Source: Moraxella sp. K1664
GTDB lineage: Bacteria; Pseudomonadota; Gammaproteobacteria; Pseudomonadales; Moraxellaceae
DNA length: 64,000 bases
Assembly (NCBI RefSeq): GCF_039693965.1
Contig: NZ_CP155576.1
Span: forward strand, 2,542,001 to 2,606,000
Reading direction: 5' to 3'
The notes beneath the pieces are model-generated. The model searched no databases, was not told the DNA's origin, and was given only the letters and a program-made list of their open reading frames with translations. Position 1 is the stretch's first letter, and each line of letters starts with the position of its first letter. The position numbers and the translations under genes were made by a program. Positions 17,974 through 26,119 of the stretch are shown here, one piece after another.

Positions 17974-18537
17974 ATGAAAAAATATGCACTTATCGGCTTA
18001 TTGGCACTGTTGAGCCACCACGCCCACGCCACAGAACAGTCCATCAGCAAAGACTTGGACGGCGACGGCAAACCCGACCGCGTTTGGCTGCAAGATGACG
18101 TGTTGCACATCAAATTATCCAGCCAAAACAAAGTCATCACAGAACACAATGTTTGCGATGAACCGCCCCATTTAAACAATGCGCGTGTGGGTTTTATCGT
18201 ATCGTGTAGCGCAATGCGACACGGCAGCCGTTACCACTACGCCCACAATCCCGCCAATGGCAAAATGCAATACATAGGCTACGATTTTTGGGCTTTGGGC
18301 AACGCGGCAAATGACGGTGCAGGTCAAGACAGTGTGAATTTAAAAACGGGCGATTACATCGGCAAGTGGCGTTTGCGTAATAACCCCACAGAAAAATTGC
18401 GTGATTACACCATTCAAACACGTTTACCGAACATCCAGCCCATTAACGTGAACCACCCCGACGCACAACAGCAATGGCAAACACTTTGGGATGCAATCAA
18501 ACAAGAAAAGCGACGCCGTCATTTACCGATTGATTAG
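17974..18537 (+). CDS. Secreted protein with a DxDxDG calcium-binding-like motif
   Basis: 187 residues with a signal peptide (KKYALIGLLALLSHHAHA) and CAGGAAAAC before the start. Right after cleavage comes SKDLDGDGKPDRVWLQDD, an FG-GAP or EF-hand-like Asp loop that often binds calcium. The remainder is unrecognised; it ends in a basic tail. It follows the previous secreted protein by 67 bp on the same strand. Its TAG stop coincides with the first bases of an R1-like repeat end (TAGGGTGTGC), so the C-terminus may have been set by that insertion. Confidence 0.6.
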   Translation: MKKYALIGLLALLSHHAHATEQSISKDLDGDGKPDRVWLQDDVLHIKLSSQNKVITEHNVCDEPPHLNNARVGFIVSCSAMRHGSRYHYAHNPANGKMQYIGYDFWALGNAANDGAGQDSVNLKTGDYIGKWRLRNNPTEKLRDYTIQTRLPNIQPINVNHPDAQQQWQTLWDAIKQEKRRRHLPID

Positions 18538-18590
18538 GGTGTGCTTATCTTTGGCGTTTACAATGAAAACATCTGTTAAAAAACGGAATA
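18535..18590 (+). repeat. R1 repeat, degenerate left end (copy E)
   Basis: TAGGGTGTGCTTATCTTTGG followed by a diverged CAATGAAAAC...CTGTTTAAAAAA-like stretch matches the left end of R1 copies A and D. No matching right end was found, so this is a remnant. Confidence 0.5.
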
Positions 18591-18696
18591 AATCATCGGG
18601 TTTTTATTAGTTTTCAATAACATGTTGACAATGGCAAGTACCCCCAATCCCAATATAATCAAATCTCATCACCCCCATTTTTTTGAGTGTAATTTC

Positions 18697-19347
18697 ATGT
18701 TCGGCATCACAGACCTAGCCACTTACCTTGTTGGCGTAATTATCATCATCACCCTACCCGGTCCAAACAGCCTATACTGCCTATCGGTGTCGGCAAGTCA
18801 AGGCAGGCGAGCGGGCATGGGGGCGATGTCGGGGATTTTGGTGGGCGATACGATACTCATACTGGCAACCGTCTTTGGGGCGGGGACGCTACTCAAACTC
18901 TACCCTGCGGTCTTTGATGTCATCAAGCTCATCGGTGGGTGCTATTTGGCGTATCTTGGGACACGGCTTATCGTTGGGGCGTATCACACCTTCAAAAACC
19001 GCCACGCCATTGTGGGTAAAAGTTTTAATCCGCCCAAAGTCCAAAACCAAAACCATTTTTACCGCTCGCTATCATTAAGCCTTACCAATCCCAAGGCGAT
19101 TTTGTTTTTCTTGTCGTTTTTTGTGCAATTTGTCAGCCCAACTTATGACAAGCCGTTTTTGACGTTTTTTGTGCTGGCGGTGATTTTGCAACTTGTCAGC
19201 TTTTTGTATTTGCTCCTTTTGGTATTTAGTGGCAAAAAACTTGCCGATGTCTTTGGCTCTCGCCCGATTATCATGACTTTGGCGATGTTTGGCGTGGGGT
19301 GTTTATTTATTGGGTTTGGGGTGAATTTGTGGTTGGCAAGGTTGTGA
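18697..19347 (+). CDS. leuE: LysE/RhtB-family amino-acid exporter, LeuE-like
   Basis: 216 residues from the ATG at 18697 (an earlier ATG at 18622 would add 25 non-hydrophobic residues). Six membrane segments are predicted. Family motifs: TLPGPNSLYCLSVSASQGRR after the first helix, GDTILILATVFGAGTLLK, and SLSLTNPKAILFFLSFFVQF, all very close to E. coli LeuE as I recall it. It would export leucine or related amino acids from the cytoplasm. It is not next to the leucine biosynthesis genes. Confidence 0.8.
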   Translation: MFGITDLATYLVGVIIIITLPGPNSLYCLSVSASQGRRAGMGAMSGILVGDTILILATVFGAGTLLKLYPAVFDVIKLIGGCYLAYLGTRLIVGAYHTFKNRHAIVGKSFNPPKVQNQNHFYRSLSLSLTNPKAILFFLSFFVQFVSPTYDKPFLTFFVLAVILQLVSFLYLLLLVFSGKKLADVFGSRPIIMTLAMFGVGCLFIGFGVNLWLARL

Positions 19348-19442
19348 TTTGGGTTTTTGACAAACCTAATAAAACCATGATTTAACTAGATAGTAATACG
19401 TATGACACACTAATGTGCTTTTTTATTTAAAAGGTGCGTGGT

Positions 19443-19529
19443 ATGCACCCTACGGAACTAGTTCCATCAAAAATACATAACGATGCCGTAAAACATATTG
19501 GCGAAGGTGCTTTAAGTGAAGGTAGATAA
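19443..19529 (+). pseudogene. C-terminal tail of a lost polymorphic toxin
   Basis: Twenty-nine codons ending at TAA 19527-19529, three bases before the SMI1 gene start. The end reads ELVPSKIHNDAVKHIGEGAL, which resembles the end of HNH/LHH-type toxin nucleases (pattern LVP..IH...H.G). No toxin body lies upstream; a stop occurs at 19428 in this frame and a palindromic R4 repeat (19433-19453) covers the junction. It is read as a relic left when the toxin gene was replaced or deleted. Confidence 0.5.
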
Positions 19530-19532
19530 ACA

Positions 19533-20009
19533 ATGAAACAGTTAAAAATTCTTGATGACAACGGTCAAACGGACATTCAATTAATTAGGGATTTTGAAGA
19601 AGAGTACAATATTACCCTTCCAACACCTTACGTTGAGTTAATCTCAAGGCATAATGGTCTAAGGCTTTATAATAATAGGTTTGAGTTTGTAGATATAGAA
19701 GGCACTATTGATTCAACAGAGATATATTTTTTAATCTTTGGCGATGCTTGGTATGATAAAATAGTTGATTATCAGTGGAGTGGAGATCCTTATGAGCACG
19801 AAAACATTATTCCATTTGGTATTAATGCCTTGGGAGACCGCATTTGTTTTGATTACCGACAAGACTTAAGCTCAAACAATCCTCCTGTTTGCTTGGTTGA
19901 TTGTGAAGACACTTTTACTGATGAACACGGTCAAGAAAAGATGGTTATTTTTCCAGTTGCTAACAGTTTTGATGAGTTTTTAGATATGCTTTATGAAGAA
20001 AGTGAATAA
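19533..20009 (+). CDS. SMI1/KNR4-family immunity protein 1
   Basis: 158 acidic residues. SMI1/KNR4 hallmarks: IRDFEEEYNITLPTPYVELI near the N-terminus, HNGLRLYNN, a middle GDAWYDKIVDY, IPFGINALGDRICFDYR and a C-terminal NSFDEFLDMLY. Proteins of this superfamily neutralise nuclease tips of contact-dependent and other polymorphic toxins by direct binding in the cytoplasm. It directly follows a toxin-tail relic. AGGTAGATAA precedes the start. Confidence 0.85.
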   Translation: MKQLKILDDNGQTDIQLIRDFEEEYNITLPTPYVELISRHNGLRLYNNRFEFVDIEGTIDSTEIYFLIFGDAWYDKIVDYQWSGDPYEHENIIPFGINALGDRICFDYRQDLSSNNPPVCLVDCEDTFTDEHGQEKMVIFPVANSFDEFLDMLYEESE

Positions 20010-20025
20010 TCCCATAAATATCTAG

Positions 20026-20070
20026 AATGTAAAACATACTGCCGAAGGCTCTTTAAGTGAAAGTAGATAA
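20026..20070 (+). pseudogene. Second, shorter toxin-tail relic
   Basis: Codons NVKHTAEGSLSESR then TAA, aligned base for base with the end of the first relic (GTAAAACAT, CTTTAAGTGAA, GTAGATAAA are shared). A TAG stop directly precedes it, so it is not translated as part of a gene. It shows that the duplicated unit included the end of a toxin gene as well as the immunity gene. Confidence 0.5.
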
Positions 20071-20073
20071 ATC

Positions 20074-20550
20074 ATGAAACAATTAAAAATTATTGATGAC
20101 AATGGTCAAGCAGATATTCAATTAATTAGAGATTTTGAGAAAGAGTATAATATTACCCTTCCAAATTCTTATGTTGAGCTAATATCAAAACATAATGGCT
20201 TAAGGCTTTATAATAATAGGTTTGATTTTATAAATTTAGATGGTTTAATAAGTTCAACTGATATATATTTTTTAAGCTTTGGTGATGATTTTTCTGAAAA
20301 CATGGCGGACTTTCAATGGTGTGGTGATTCTTATTCATACGAAAATCTTGTGCTATTTGGTGTTACTGCTTATGGAGATAGTATTTGTTTTGATTACCGT
20401 CCAGATTTAAGCACAAACAACCCTCCTGTTCGTCTAATGAGACACGAAGACACCTTTATCAATCAATACGGTCAAGACAAAAACATTGTTTTTCCTATCG
20501 CCAACAGCTTTGATGAGTTTTTAGATATGCTTTATGAAGAAAGTGAATAA
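20074..20550 (+). CDS. SMI1/KNR4-family immunity protein 2
   Basis: 158 residues, a clear tandem paralogue of the gene at 19533. N- and C-terminal thirds are nearly the same (QLIRDFEKEYNITLPNSYVE, NSFDEFLDMLYEESE), while the middle differs most, around ADFQWCGDSYSYENLVLFGV. In immunity proteins the variable middle usually contacts the toxin, so the two may recognise different toxin variants (inference). It is preceded by its own toxin-tail relic. Confidence 0.85.
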   Translation: MKQLKIIDDNGQADIQLIRDFEKEYNITLPNSYVELISKHNGLRLYNNRFDFINLDGLISSTDIYFLSFGDDFSENMADFQWCGDSYSYENLVLFGVTAYGDSICFDYRPDLSTNNPPVRLMRHEDTFINQYGQDKNIVFPIANSFDEFLDMLYEESE

Positions 20551-20645
20551 TCTCATAGAAAGTAAAAACCTATTTAGTTATAAACCCATTTCTAGAATTA
20601 ACATCAAAGTTGCTGACAACAATCAAACCAAAAGTGAGACCAAAT

Positions 20646-20993
20646 ATGAACGATTTAAGCAATGCCTATTATGAGGTTTTAGATTGTTTGCTTTATGTCT
20701 ATATGGGATTCTGTAGAGATTTTCGCCCCGAAGAAAAGAATCATTTAGAAATCATCTATATGGTAGATTATGATTTTACAATTTTGGAGCGTCATCCGCT
20801 AGAGCTGTTGATACACTATACAGGTATGTTGTCTTTGTGTTCTAGTTGGCACCCAGATGCCAGCAATTATTTTTTGAGAAAAATCAATGAGATTATTTCT
20901 CAGCATAATCTTGATGATTTGTTATCTCTACTCAATGAAGAGTGCTTTGATCAGTTACAAAGAGATCTAAAAGTATTAAATGTTATAAGTTGA
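20646..20993 (+). CDS. Unrecognised small acidic protein, possible immunity protein
   Basis: 115 residues from ATG 20646 (MNDLSNAYYEVLDCLL); an in-frame ATG at 20610 would add 12 basic residues. Acidic, rich in Leu, Tyr and Cys, predicted mostly helical (LELLIHYTGMLSLCSSWH, LDDLLSLLNEECFDQLQRDL). It is the last gene of the immunity array, on the same strand and before the second R4 palindrome, so an immunity role is inferred by position only. Confidence 0.55.
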   Translation: MNDLSNAYYEVLDCLLYVYMGFCRDFRPEEKNHLEIIYMVDYDFTILERHPLELLIHYTGMLSLCSSWHPDASNYFLRKINEIISQHNLDDLLSLLNEECFDQLQRDLKVLNVIS

Positions 20994-21006
20994 TATTATT
21001 TTAGTG

Positions 21007-21069
21007 GTAGGGTGCGTACCACGCACCTTTTAAGTGAAAAATCTTATTGGTGCGTACTACGCACCCTAC
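21007..21069. repeat. R4 palindromic repeat pair at the right edge of the immunity array
   Basis: GTAGGGTGCGTACCACGCACC and an inverted version ending GGTGCGTACTACGCACCC TAC face each other, giving a large potential hairpin (outer arms 21007-21016 and 21060-21069). A single relative lies at 19433-19453, at the left edge of the array. Confidence 0.6.
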
Positions 21070-21102
21070 TGTCTGTGGCAACTATCATTTACCAAAAAAC
21101 CC

Positions 21103-21130
21103 AAAAACCCCAAACTAATTTGGGGTTTTT
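21103..21130 (-). terminator. Terminator of glcB
   Basis: AAAAACCCCAAA and TTTGGGGTTTTT form a 12-bp perfect stem with a 4-base loop, 22 bp after the glcB stop on the minus strand. Confidence 0.8.
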
Positions 21131-21151
21131 GTTTAGCCATAGGGCGGTTTA

Positions 21152-23314
21152 TCAGTCGCCCTGATACCCTTTTAGCTTTAATCTTGCCTTGTGTAGCAGT
21201 GGCTCGGTATAGCCAGACGGCTCGGTCGCCCCCTTAAAGATAAGGTCGGCGGCAGCGTGAAAGGCAATGTTATTATCAAAATCAGCCGACATTGGACGAT
21301 AGGCAGGGTCAGATGCGTTTTGTTCGTCCACGACTTTTGCCATGCGTTTTAGGGTGTCCCACACTTCATCGGCAGTTACGACACCGTGAGCGAGCCAGTT
21401 GGCGACGTGCTGAGATGAGATACGCAAGGTGGCACGGTCTTCCATTAGCCCCACGTTGTTGATATCAGGCACTTTGGAGCAACCCACGCCCAAATCAACC
21501 CAACGCACCACATAGCCCAAAATGCCTTGGCAGTTGTTTTCAAGTTCACGGCGTTTTTCGTCTGCTGTCCAGTTTGTGTCGGTGGCAAGCGGAATGGTCA
21601 AAAGGTCATCAAGGCTAGGCGTGGCAAGGCGTGCAAGCTCTTCTTGACGGTTCATGACATTGCATTTGTGATAATGAATGGCGTGAATCACCGCACCGCT
21701 TGGAGACGGTACCCATGCACAGTTTGCCCCTGCTTGGGGGTGCTCAATCTTGGTGCGATACATATCGGCAAGCTCATCAGGCTTAGGCCACATGCCTTTG
21801 CCGATTTGGGCTTTGCCACGCAGTCCTGCTTTTAGACCGATTGAGACGTTACGCTCTTCATACGCCCCAAACCACGCCTGCCCCTTAATCTCGCCCTTAC
21901 GCACAAACGCCCCTGCGTGCATGGCGGTGTGAATCTCATCGCCCGTTCTGTCCATAAAGCCTGTGTTAATAAAAATCGTCCGCTCACGGGCTTGGGCGAT
22001 GCAGTTTTTAAGGTTGGCAGAAGTTCTACGCTCTTCGTCCATGATGCCCATTTTTAGGCTATTTTTGGGCAAGCCAATGGCTTCTTCGGCACGAGAGAAC
22101 AGCTCAACGGCAAACGCCACTTCGTCCGAGCCGTGCATTTTTGGCTTGACGATATACATCGAGCCTGTGCGAGAGTTACGCAAGGTATTCTCGCCACGAA
22201 TGTCAACGGCAGAGAGCATGGGCGTGATAAGTGCGTCCATAATCCCTTCAAAAATCTCTTCGCCACCCACTAGGATAGCAGGGTTTGTCATCAAATGCCC
22301 CACGTTACGAAGTAGCATGACCGAACGCCCGTGCAGGGTCTTAGCATTGCCATTTAAGTCAGTATAAGTGCGGTCAGCGTTTAGGGTACGGGTAATGGTT
22401 TTGCCATTTTTTTCTAAGGTTTCGGACAAATTGCCTTTCATTAGCCCAAGCCAGTTGCGATAGCCTTCTACTTTTTCTTCGGCATCTACCGCCGCCACAG
22501 AGTCTTCTAGGTCTTGAATGGTGGTAACGGCAGATTCTAGCACCACGTCTTTGACCCCTGCTTTGTCGTCTTTGCCGATTGGGCTTTCTGGGTCAATTTG
22601 GATAATGACGTGTAAGCCGTTGTTTTTTAGGATAATTTCTCTAGGATTGTCAGGCGTACCATTGTAGCCGACTACTTTATTTTCGGTTAAAGTGGTTACT
22701 TTATCGTCAATTTTGGCAGATAATTTACCGTCTTTTATGGTGTAAGACGTTACATCAGCGTGCGAGCCGTCCGCTAGGGGGAATGTTTCATCAAGAAAAT
22801 TCTTGGCAAATGCCACAACCTTCGCCCCACGCACAGGGTTATAACCTTTGCCTTTTTCAGCTCCGTCTGTCTCAGGAATCACGTCAAAACCGTACAACGC
22901 ATCATACAGCGAACCCCAACGGGCGTTACCTGCGTTTAGGGCATAGCGGGCGTTACGCACAGGCACGACCAATTGAGCTCCTGCAATGGTGGCAATCTCA
23001 TCGTCCACGTTTTGGGTACTAATCTCAAAATCAGCAACTTCGGGTTCAAGATAGCCGATTTCGGTTAAGAAATTTTTGTAAGATGACAATTCATAGGCGT
23101 TGTTTTTGTGCCAATCGTCAATCTTGGCTTGCAGTTCATCACGGCGAGCAAGCAAGGCTTTGTTTTTTGGGGTCAAGTCAAGCACAACCTGCTCAAAATT
23201 TTTCCAATAAGTGTCGCTGTCAAGTTTGGCGACAGGCAGGGCTTCATTTTCAATAAAGTCAAATAAAATTTTGTCAATGGCAAGCGAGCCTTTGGTAATG
23301 CGTTGGGTAGCCAT
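21152..23314 (-). CDS. glcB: Malate synthase G
   Basis: 720 residues, matching the monomeric G isoform (about 723). It condenses glyoxylate and acetyl-CoA to malate, completing the glyoxylate shunt. Recognisable blocks: [72 protein letters not shown], and [20 protein letters not shown], where the catalytic Arg/Asp and acetyl-CoA site residues lie. AAGGAC precedes the ATG. It lies 250 bp downstream of aceA on the same strand, but a terminator between them points to separate transcripts. Confidence 0.96.
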   Translation of the reverse strand: MATQRITKGSLAIDKILFDFIENEALPVAKLDSDTYWKNFEQVVLDLTPKNKALLARRDELQAKIDDWHKNNAYELSSYKNFLTEIGYLEPEVADFEISTQNVDDEIATIAGAQLVVPVRNARYALNAGNARWGSLYDALYGFDVIPETDGAEKGKGYNPVRGAKVVAFAKNFLDETFPLADGSHADVTSYTIKDGKLSAKIDDKVTTLTENKVVGYNGTPDNPREIILKNNGLHVIIQIDPESPIGKDDKAGVKDVVLESAVTTIQDLEDSVAAVDAEEKVEGYRNWLGLMKGNLSETLEKNGKTITRTLNADRTYTDLNGNAKTLHGRSVMLLRNVGHLMTNPAILVGGEEIFEGIMDALITPMLSAVDIRGENTLRNSRTGSMYIVKPKMHGSDEVAFAVELFSRAEEAIGLPKNSLKMGIMDEERRTSANLKNCIAQARERTIFINTGFMDRTGDEIHTAMHAGAFVRKGEIKGQAWFGAYEERNVSIGLKAGLRGKAQIGKGMWPKPDELADMYRTKIEHPQAGANCAWVPSPSGAVIHAIHYHKCNVMNRQEELARLATPSLDDLLTIPLATDTNWTADEKRRELENNCQGILGYVVRWVDLGVGCSKVPDINNVGLMEDRATLRISSQHVANWLAHGVVTADEVWDTLKRMAKVVDEQNASDPAYRPMSADFDNNIAFHAAADLIFKGATEPSGYTEPLLHKARLKLKGYQGD

Positions 23315-23357
23315 AATTTTGTCCTTAAAATAAAATAATGATGAAATTTGGATAATA

Positions 23358-23377
23358 GGGCAAATTGCAATTTGCCC
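23358..23377. repeat. R2-core-like palindrome
   Basis: GGGCAAATTGCAATTTGCCC is a perfect 20-base palindrome followed by CTACAA, a close variant of the R2 core (GGGCGAATTGCAATTCGCCC CTACAA). R2 terminal repeats were not seen here, so it is a remnant or a relative. Confidence 0.5.
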
Positions 23378-23410
23378 CTACAAATCCGCACCGAACGGAT
23401 AATTTAAACA

Positions 23411-23447
23411 AAAACGGTGTTCTACCTTAACAGCAAAACACCGTTTT
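23411..23447 (-). terminator. Terminator of aceA
   Basis: AAAACGGTGTT and AACACCGTTTT form an 11-bp stem around a 15-base loop. On the minus strand TTTTTGTTT follows. Between it and the aceA stop (23448-23561) lies an unexplained stretch with the direct repeats ACGAGCGA and a GTTGTACAAGTAGTACTAC near-palindrome. Confidence 0.65.
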
Positions 23448-23561
23448 TTATTCATTTGACAGACCAAGCGGATAAATGCTAATGCGAGAAAAACGAGCGA
23501 AGTTGTACAAGTAGTACTACGAGCGAGTTTGACGAAGCAGTAGCGTTTAGCCGAGTAGGTC

Positions 23562-25160
23562 TCAACCGCCAAATTGGTTCATGGTGTTTTTACTCGCATC
23601 ACCTGCTTTAAGAGCGTTCTCACCAGAGAAAATCTCTTTGTGGTCATCGCCAATGTCAGAACCTGCCATGGCTTGGTGTTTCACACAAGCGATACCGCCA
23701 CGGATTTCTTTACGCTGAACGCCAGCCACATAGGCAAGCATACCCTCATCACCGAAGTAGCCTTTTGCCAGCTCGTGAGTAGATAGAGCGGCGGTGTGGT
23801 AAGTCGGTAGCGTGATTAGGTGGTGGAACACACCTGCTTCACGGGCAGCATCTGCTTGGAAGGTACGGATTTTTTCGTCCGCATCACGGGCAAGCTCGCT
23901 GTCGTCATATTGAGCGTCCATTAGCTTGGCACGGTCATAGCCTGATACGTCTTTGCCCTCGGCAACCCAGCGGTCATAGGCTTGTTGGCGGAAGTTGATT
24001 GTCCAGTTAAATGACGGAGAGTTGTTGTACACAAGTTTAGCATCTGGCACTTGCTTTTTGATGTCATTCACAAAACTTGCAATGCCTGCCACGTCTGGGG
24101 TTGGGGTCTCAATCCAAATCATGTCCGCACCGTTTTGGAGCGAAGTTACGCAGTCTAGTACCACACGGTCGTGCTGTGTACCCTCACGGAACTGATACAA
24201 GCCAGACGCTAGGCGAGTTGGGCGGTGTAGCTTGCCGTTACGCTTGATAAGGATTTCGTCTTCCTTAGCTTCTGAGATGTCAATTTCGGTGGTTTCTAGG
24301 TAGCTGATGTATTTGCTCGCTAGGTCGCCTGGTTCACGGCTGACAGGGATTTTTTGGGTAAGGTCAGCACCTTCTGAGTCGGTACGGGCAACAATCACGC
24401 CCTCGTCCACGCCAAGCTCCAAGAACGCATAACGCACGGCGTTGATTTTTGCCAAAAAGTCTTCGTGTGGTACGGTAACTTTACCTGCTTGGTGTCCGCA
24501 CTGCTTGGCATCTGAGACTTGGTTTTCAATTTGAATGGCACACGCACCCGCTTCAATCATTTGCTTGGTAAGTAGGTAAGTGGCTTCTTCGTTACCAAAA
24601 CCTGCATCAATGTCAGCGATGATTGGCACAACGTGGGTTTCAAAGTTGTCAATTTGATTTTCTAGCTCTTTTACCTTAGCGGTGTCGCCTGCTTGCTCGG
24701 CTTTTTGTAAGGCACGGAACAAGTCGTTTAGCTCTTTGGCATCTGCTTGGCGTAAGAACGTGTAAATCTCTTCAATCAGCTTTGGCACAGCAGTTTTTTC
24801 GTGCATAGATTGGTCAGGTAGTGGACCAAACTCAGAGCGAAGGGCTGCAACCATCCAGCCTGATAGGTAGATGTAGCGTTTGCTCGTTGTGCCGAAGTAT
24901 TTTTTGTTGGCAATCATTTTTTGTTGGGCGATAAATCCATGCCAGCAACCTAATGATTGGGTGTATTTGGTGTTGTCAGCGTCATATTCCGCCATGTCTT
25001 TACGCATAATGCTTGCGGTGTATTTGGCGATGTCAAGACCTGTTTTGAAGCGGTTTTGGACAATCATGCGAGCGGCATCTTCTGGGCGGATAGCGTCCCA
25101 AGTGCCACCTAATTTGGCTTTAACGTTACGAACGTGTTCTAGGGCGGATTGGTAAGTCAT
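23562..25160 (-). CDS. aceA: Isocitrate lyase, long form
   Basis: 532 residues, about 100 longer than E. coli AceA and like the long Pseudomonas-type enzyme. It splits isocitrate to glyoxylate and succinate. The catalytic loop reads KQCGHQAGKVTVP with the active-site Cys. Other blocks: YLSGWMVAALRSEFGPLPDQ, IIADIDAGFGNEEATYLL with metal-binding Asp residues, GVIVARTDSEGADL, and YNNSPSFNWTINF near the C-terminus. AAGGAAAA precedes the start. Paired with glcB it permits growth on acetate or fatty acids. Confidence 0.95.
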   Translation of the reverse strand: MTYQSALEHVRNVKAKLGGTWDAIRPEDAARMIVQNRFKTGLDIAKYTASIMRKDMAEYDADNTKYTQSLGCWHGFIAQQKMIANKKYFGTTSKRYIYLSGWMVAALRSEFGPLPDQSMHEKTAVPKLIEEIYTFLRQADAKELNDLFRALQKAEQAGDTAKVKELENQIDNFETHVVPIIADIDAGFGNEEATYLLTKQMIEAGACAIQIENQVSDAKQCGHQAGKVTVPHEDFLAKINAVRYAFLELGVDEGVIVARTDSEGADLTQKIPVSREPGDLASKYISYLETTEIDISEAKEDEILIKRNGKLHRPTRLASGLYQFREGTQHDRVVLDCVTSLQNGADMIWIETPTPDVAGIASFVNDIKKQVPDAKLVYNNSPSFNWTINFRQQAYDRWVAEGKDVSGYDRAKLMDAQYDDSELARDADEKIRTFQADAAREAGVFHHLITLPTYHTAALSTHELAKGYFGDEGMLAYVAGVQRKEIRGGIACVKHQAMAGSDIGDDHKEIFSGENALKAGDASKNTMNQFGG

Positions 25161-25272
25161 GAGAATTTTCCTTATAGGTTCATGGGTCTAGGACCGTGAA
25201 TGACAAAACTGCCAACTTATGAAAAAAGCAATGCAAAACCATCTGTATTGCTCGTTTGTTTTTCATGTGCCT

Positions 25273-25302
25273 AGCATACCCAAAAGTTTGGCATTTATCC
25301 AA
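25273..25302 (-). promoter_or_regulatory. Possible aceA promoter
   Basis: On the minus strand TTGGAT and TATGCT are separated by 18 bp, about 115 bp upstream of the aceA start. Both boxes deviate by two bases. In the remaining gap up to ubiC (25303-25583) only AT-rich DNA is seen. Confidence 0.35.
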
Positions 25303-25583
25303 TAGCCTGCTTAAATTATGACTATTTTTTAAAAAAATGATGTTGGTTTTTTCATTATAAAAATTGATGATAATTAAGACAAGCGATGTGATAACCCTTT
25401 GAAAAGTGGGGCGATTTTCTCAAAATGGGATGTATAAATTGTCTTGATGATGATGTTTGATTTTTTCTAAAAATTTTTTGAAAAATCTGCCAAATTGTAA
25501 CAAAACATCTCAAAAATCGCCCCATCTCGCCCCTACATTGGTCATTTTGTGCTAAAATTTGCCAAATTTCACAAAAATTTATC

Positions 25584-26039
25584 ATGCCTACGCCACCCAC
25601 CACCCTAACCCCTTATCTCTACTCTCACGGCTCGCTGACCGCCTTATTAGAACAGCGAGCAGGGCAAGCCTTGCGTGTAAACGTGATACATGAAGGTCAT
25701 CAGTTAATTGATTTCACCACCAAAAAACTCTTAGGACTGCCTGTCCACCGCCCTACCCTTGCGTGGGTGCGTGAAGTAGAGCTGTTTGGCGATGATGACG
25801 TGGCGTGGGTGCGTGCCAAAAGCATATTTCCCTTGACAAGTCTAGTCGGCAATGCCAAACGCCTACGCCACTTAAAACGTACGCCGATTGGCTATGTCAT
25901 GTTTAAACACAACAAAAATCTGCCCCATGCTCGCACTTACTTTTTTGATAATAATGAACATTGGGGACGAAATACGGTTTATGATTGGCAAGGGCGAGCG
26001 GTGTTGGTGCAGGAAGTGTTTTTGACGGATTTTTCATAA
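25584..26039 (+). CDS. ubiC: Chorismate--pyruvate lyase
   Basis: 151 residues, a little shorter than the E. coli enzyme (165). It makes 4-hydroxybenzoate from chorismate, the first committed step of ubiquinone synthesis. Family pattern: a SLTALLEQ...FRVNVIHEG-like start (here ALRVNVIHEGH), WVREVELFGDDDVAWVRAKS, the ligand-binding Arg/Glu residues near ARTYFFDNNEHWGRN and the C-terminal RAVLVQEVFLTD. No ubiA follows, so the gene is detached from its usual partner. Confidence 0.85.
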   Translation: MPTPPTTLTPYLYSHGSLTALLEQRAGQALRVNVIHEGHQLIDFTTKKLLGLPVHRPTLAWVREVELFGDDDVAWVRAKSIFPLTSLVGNAKRLRHLKRTPIGYVMFKHNKNLPHARTYFFDNNEHWGRNTVYDWQGRAVLVQEVFLTDFS

Positions 26040-26119
26040 AAATTCTCGGCAGGAAAGACAAATTTGCAATAAAAACCGCCCAAATCACATTGAGCGGTTG
26101 TTGTTGGCTGATATTAGCC

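Noticed and set aside
20551-20645. Possible third toxin-tail relic before the gene at 20646
   Set aside because: Some similarity in TTTCTAGAATTAACATCAAA to the second relic region but no readable tail residues; not supported.
25303-25583. Small ORF on the minus strand between aceA and ubiC
   Set aside because: 82 codons, Phe/Ile/Gln-rich, no ribosome site; looks like AT-rich intergenic DNA.
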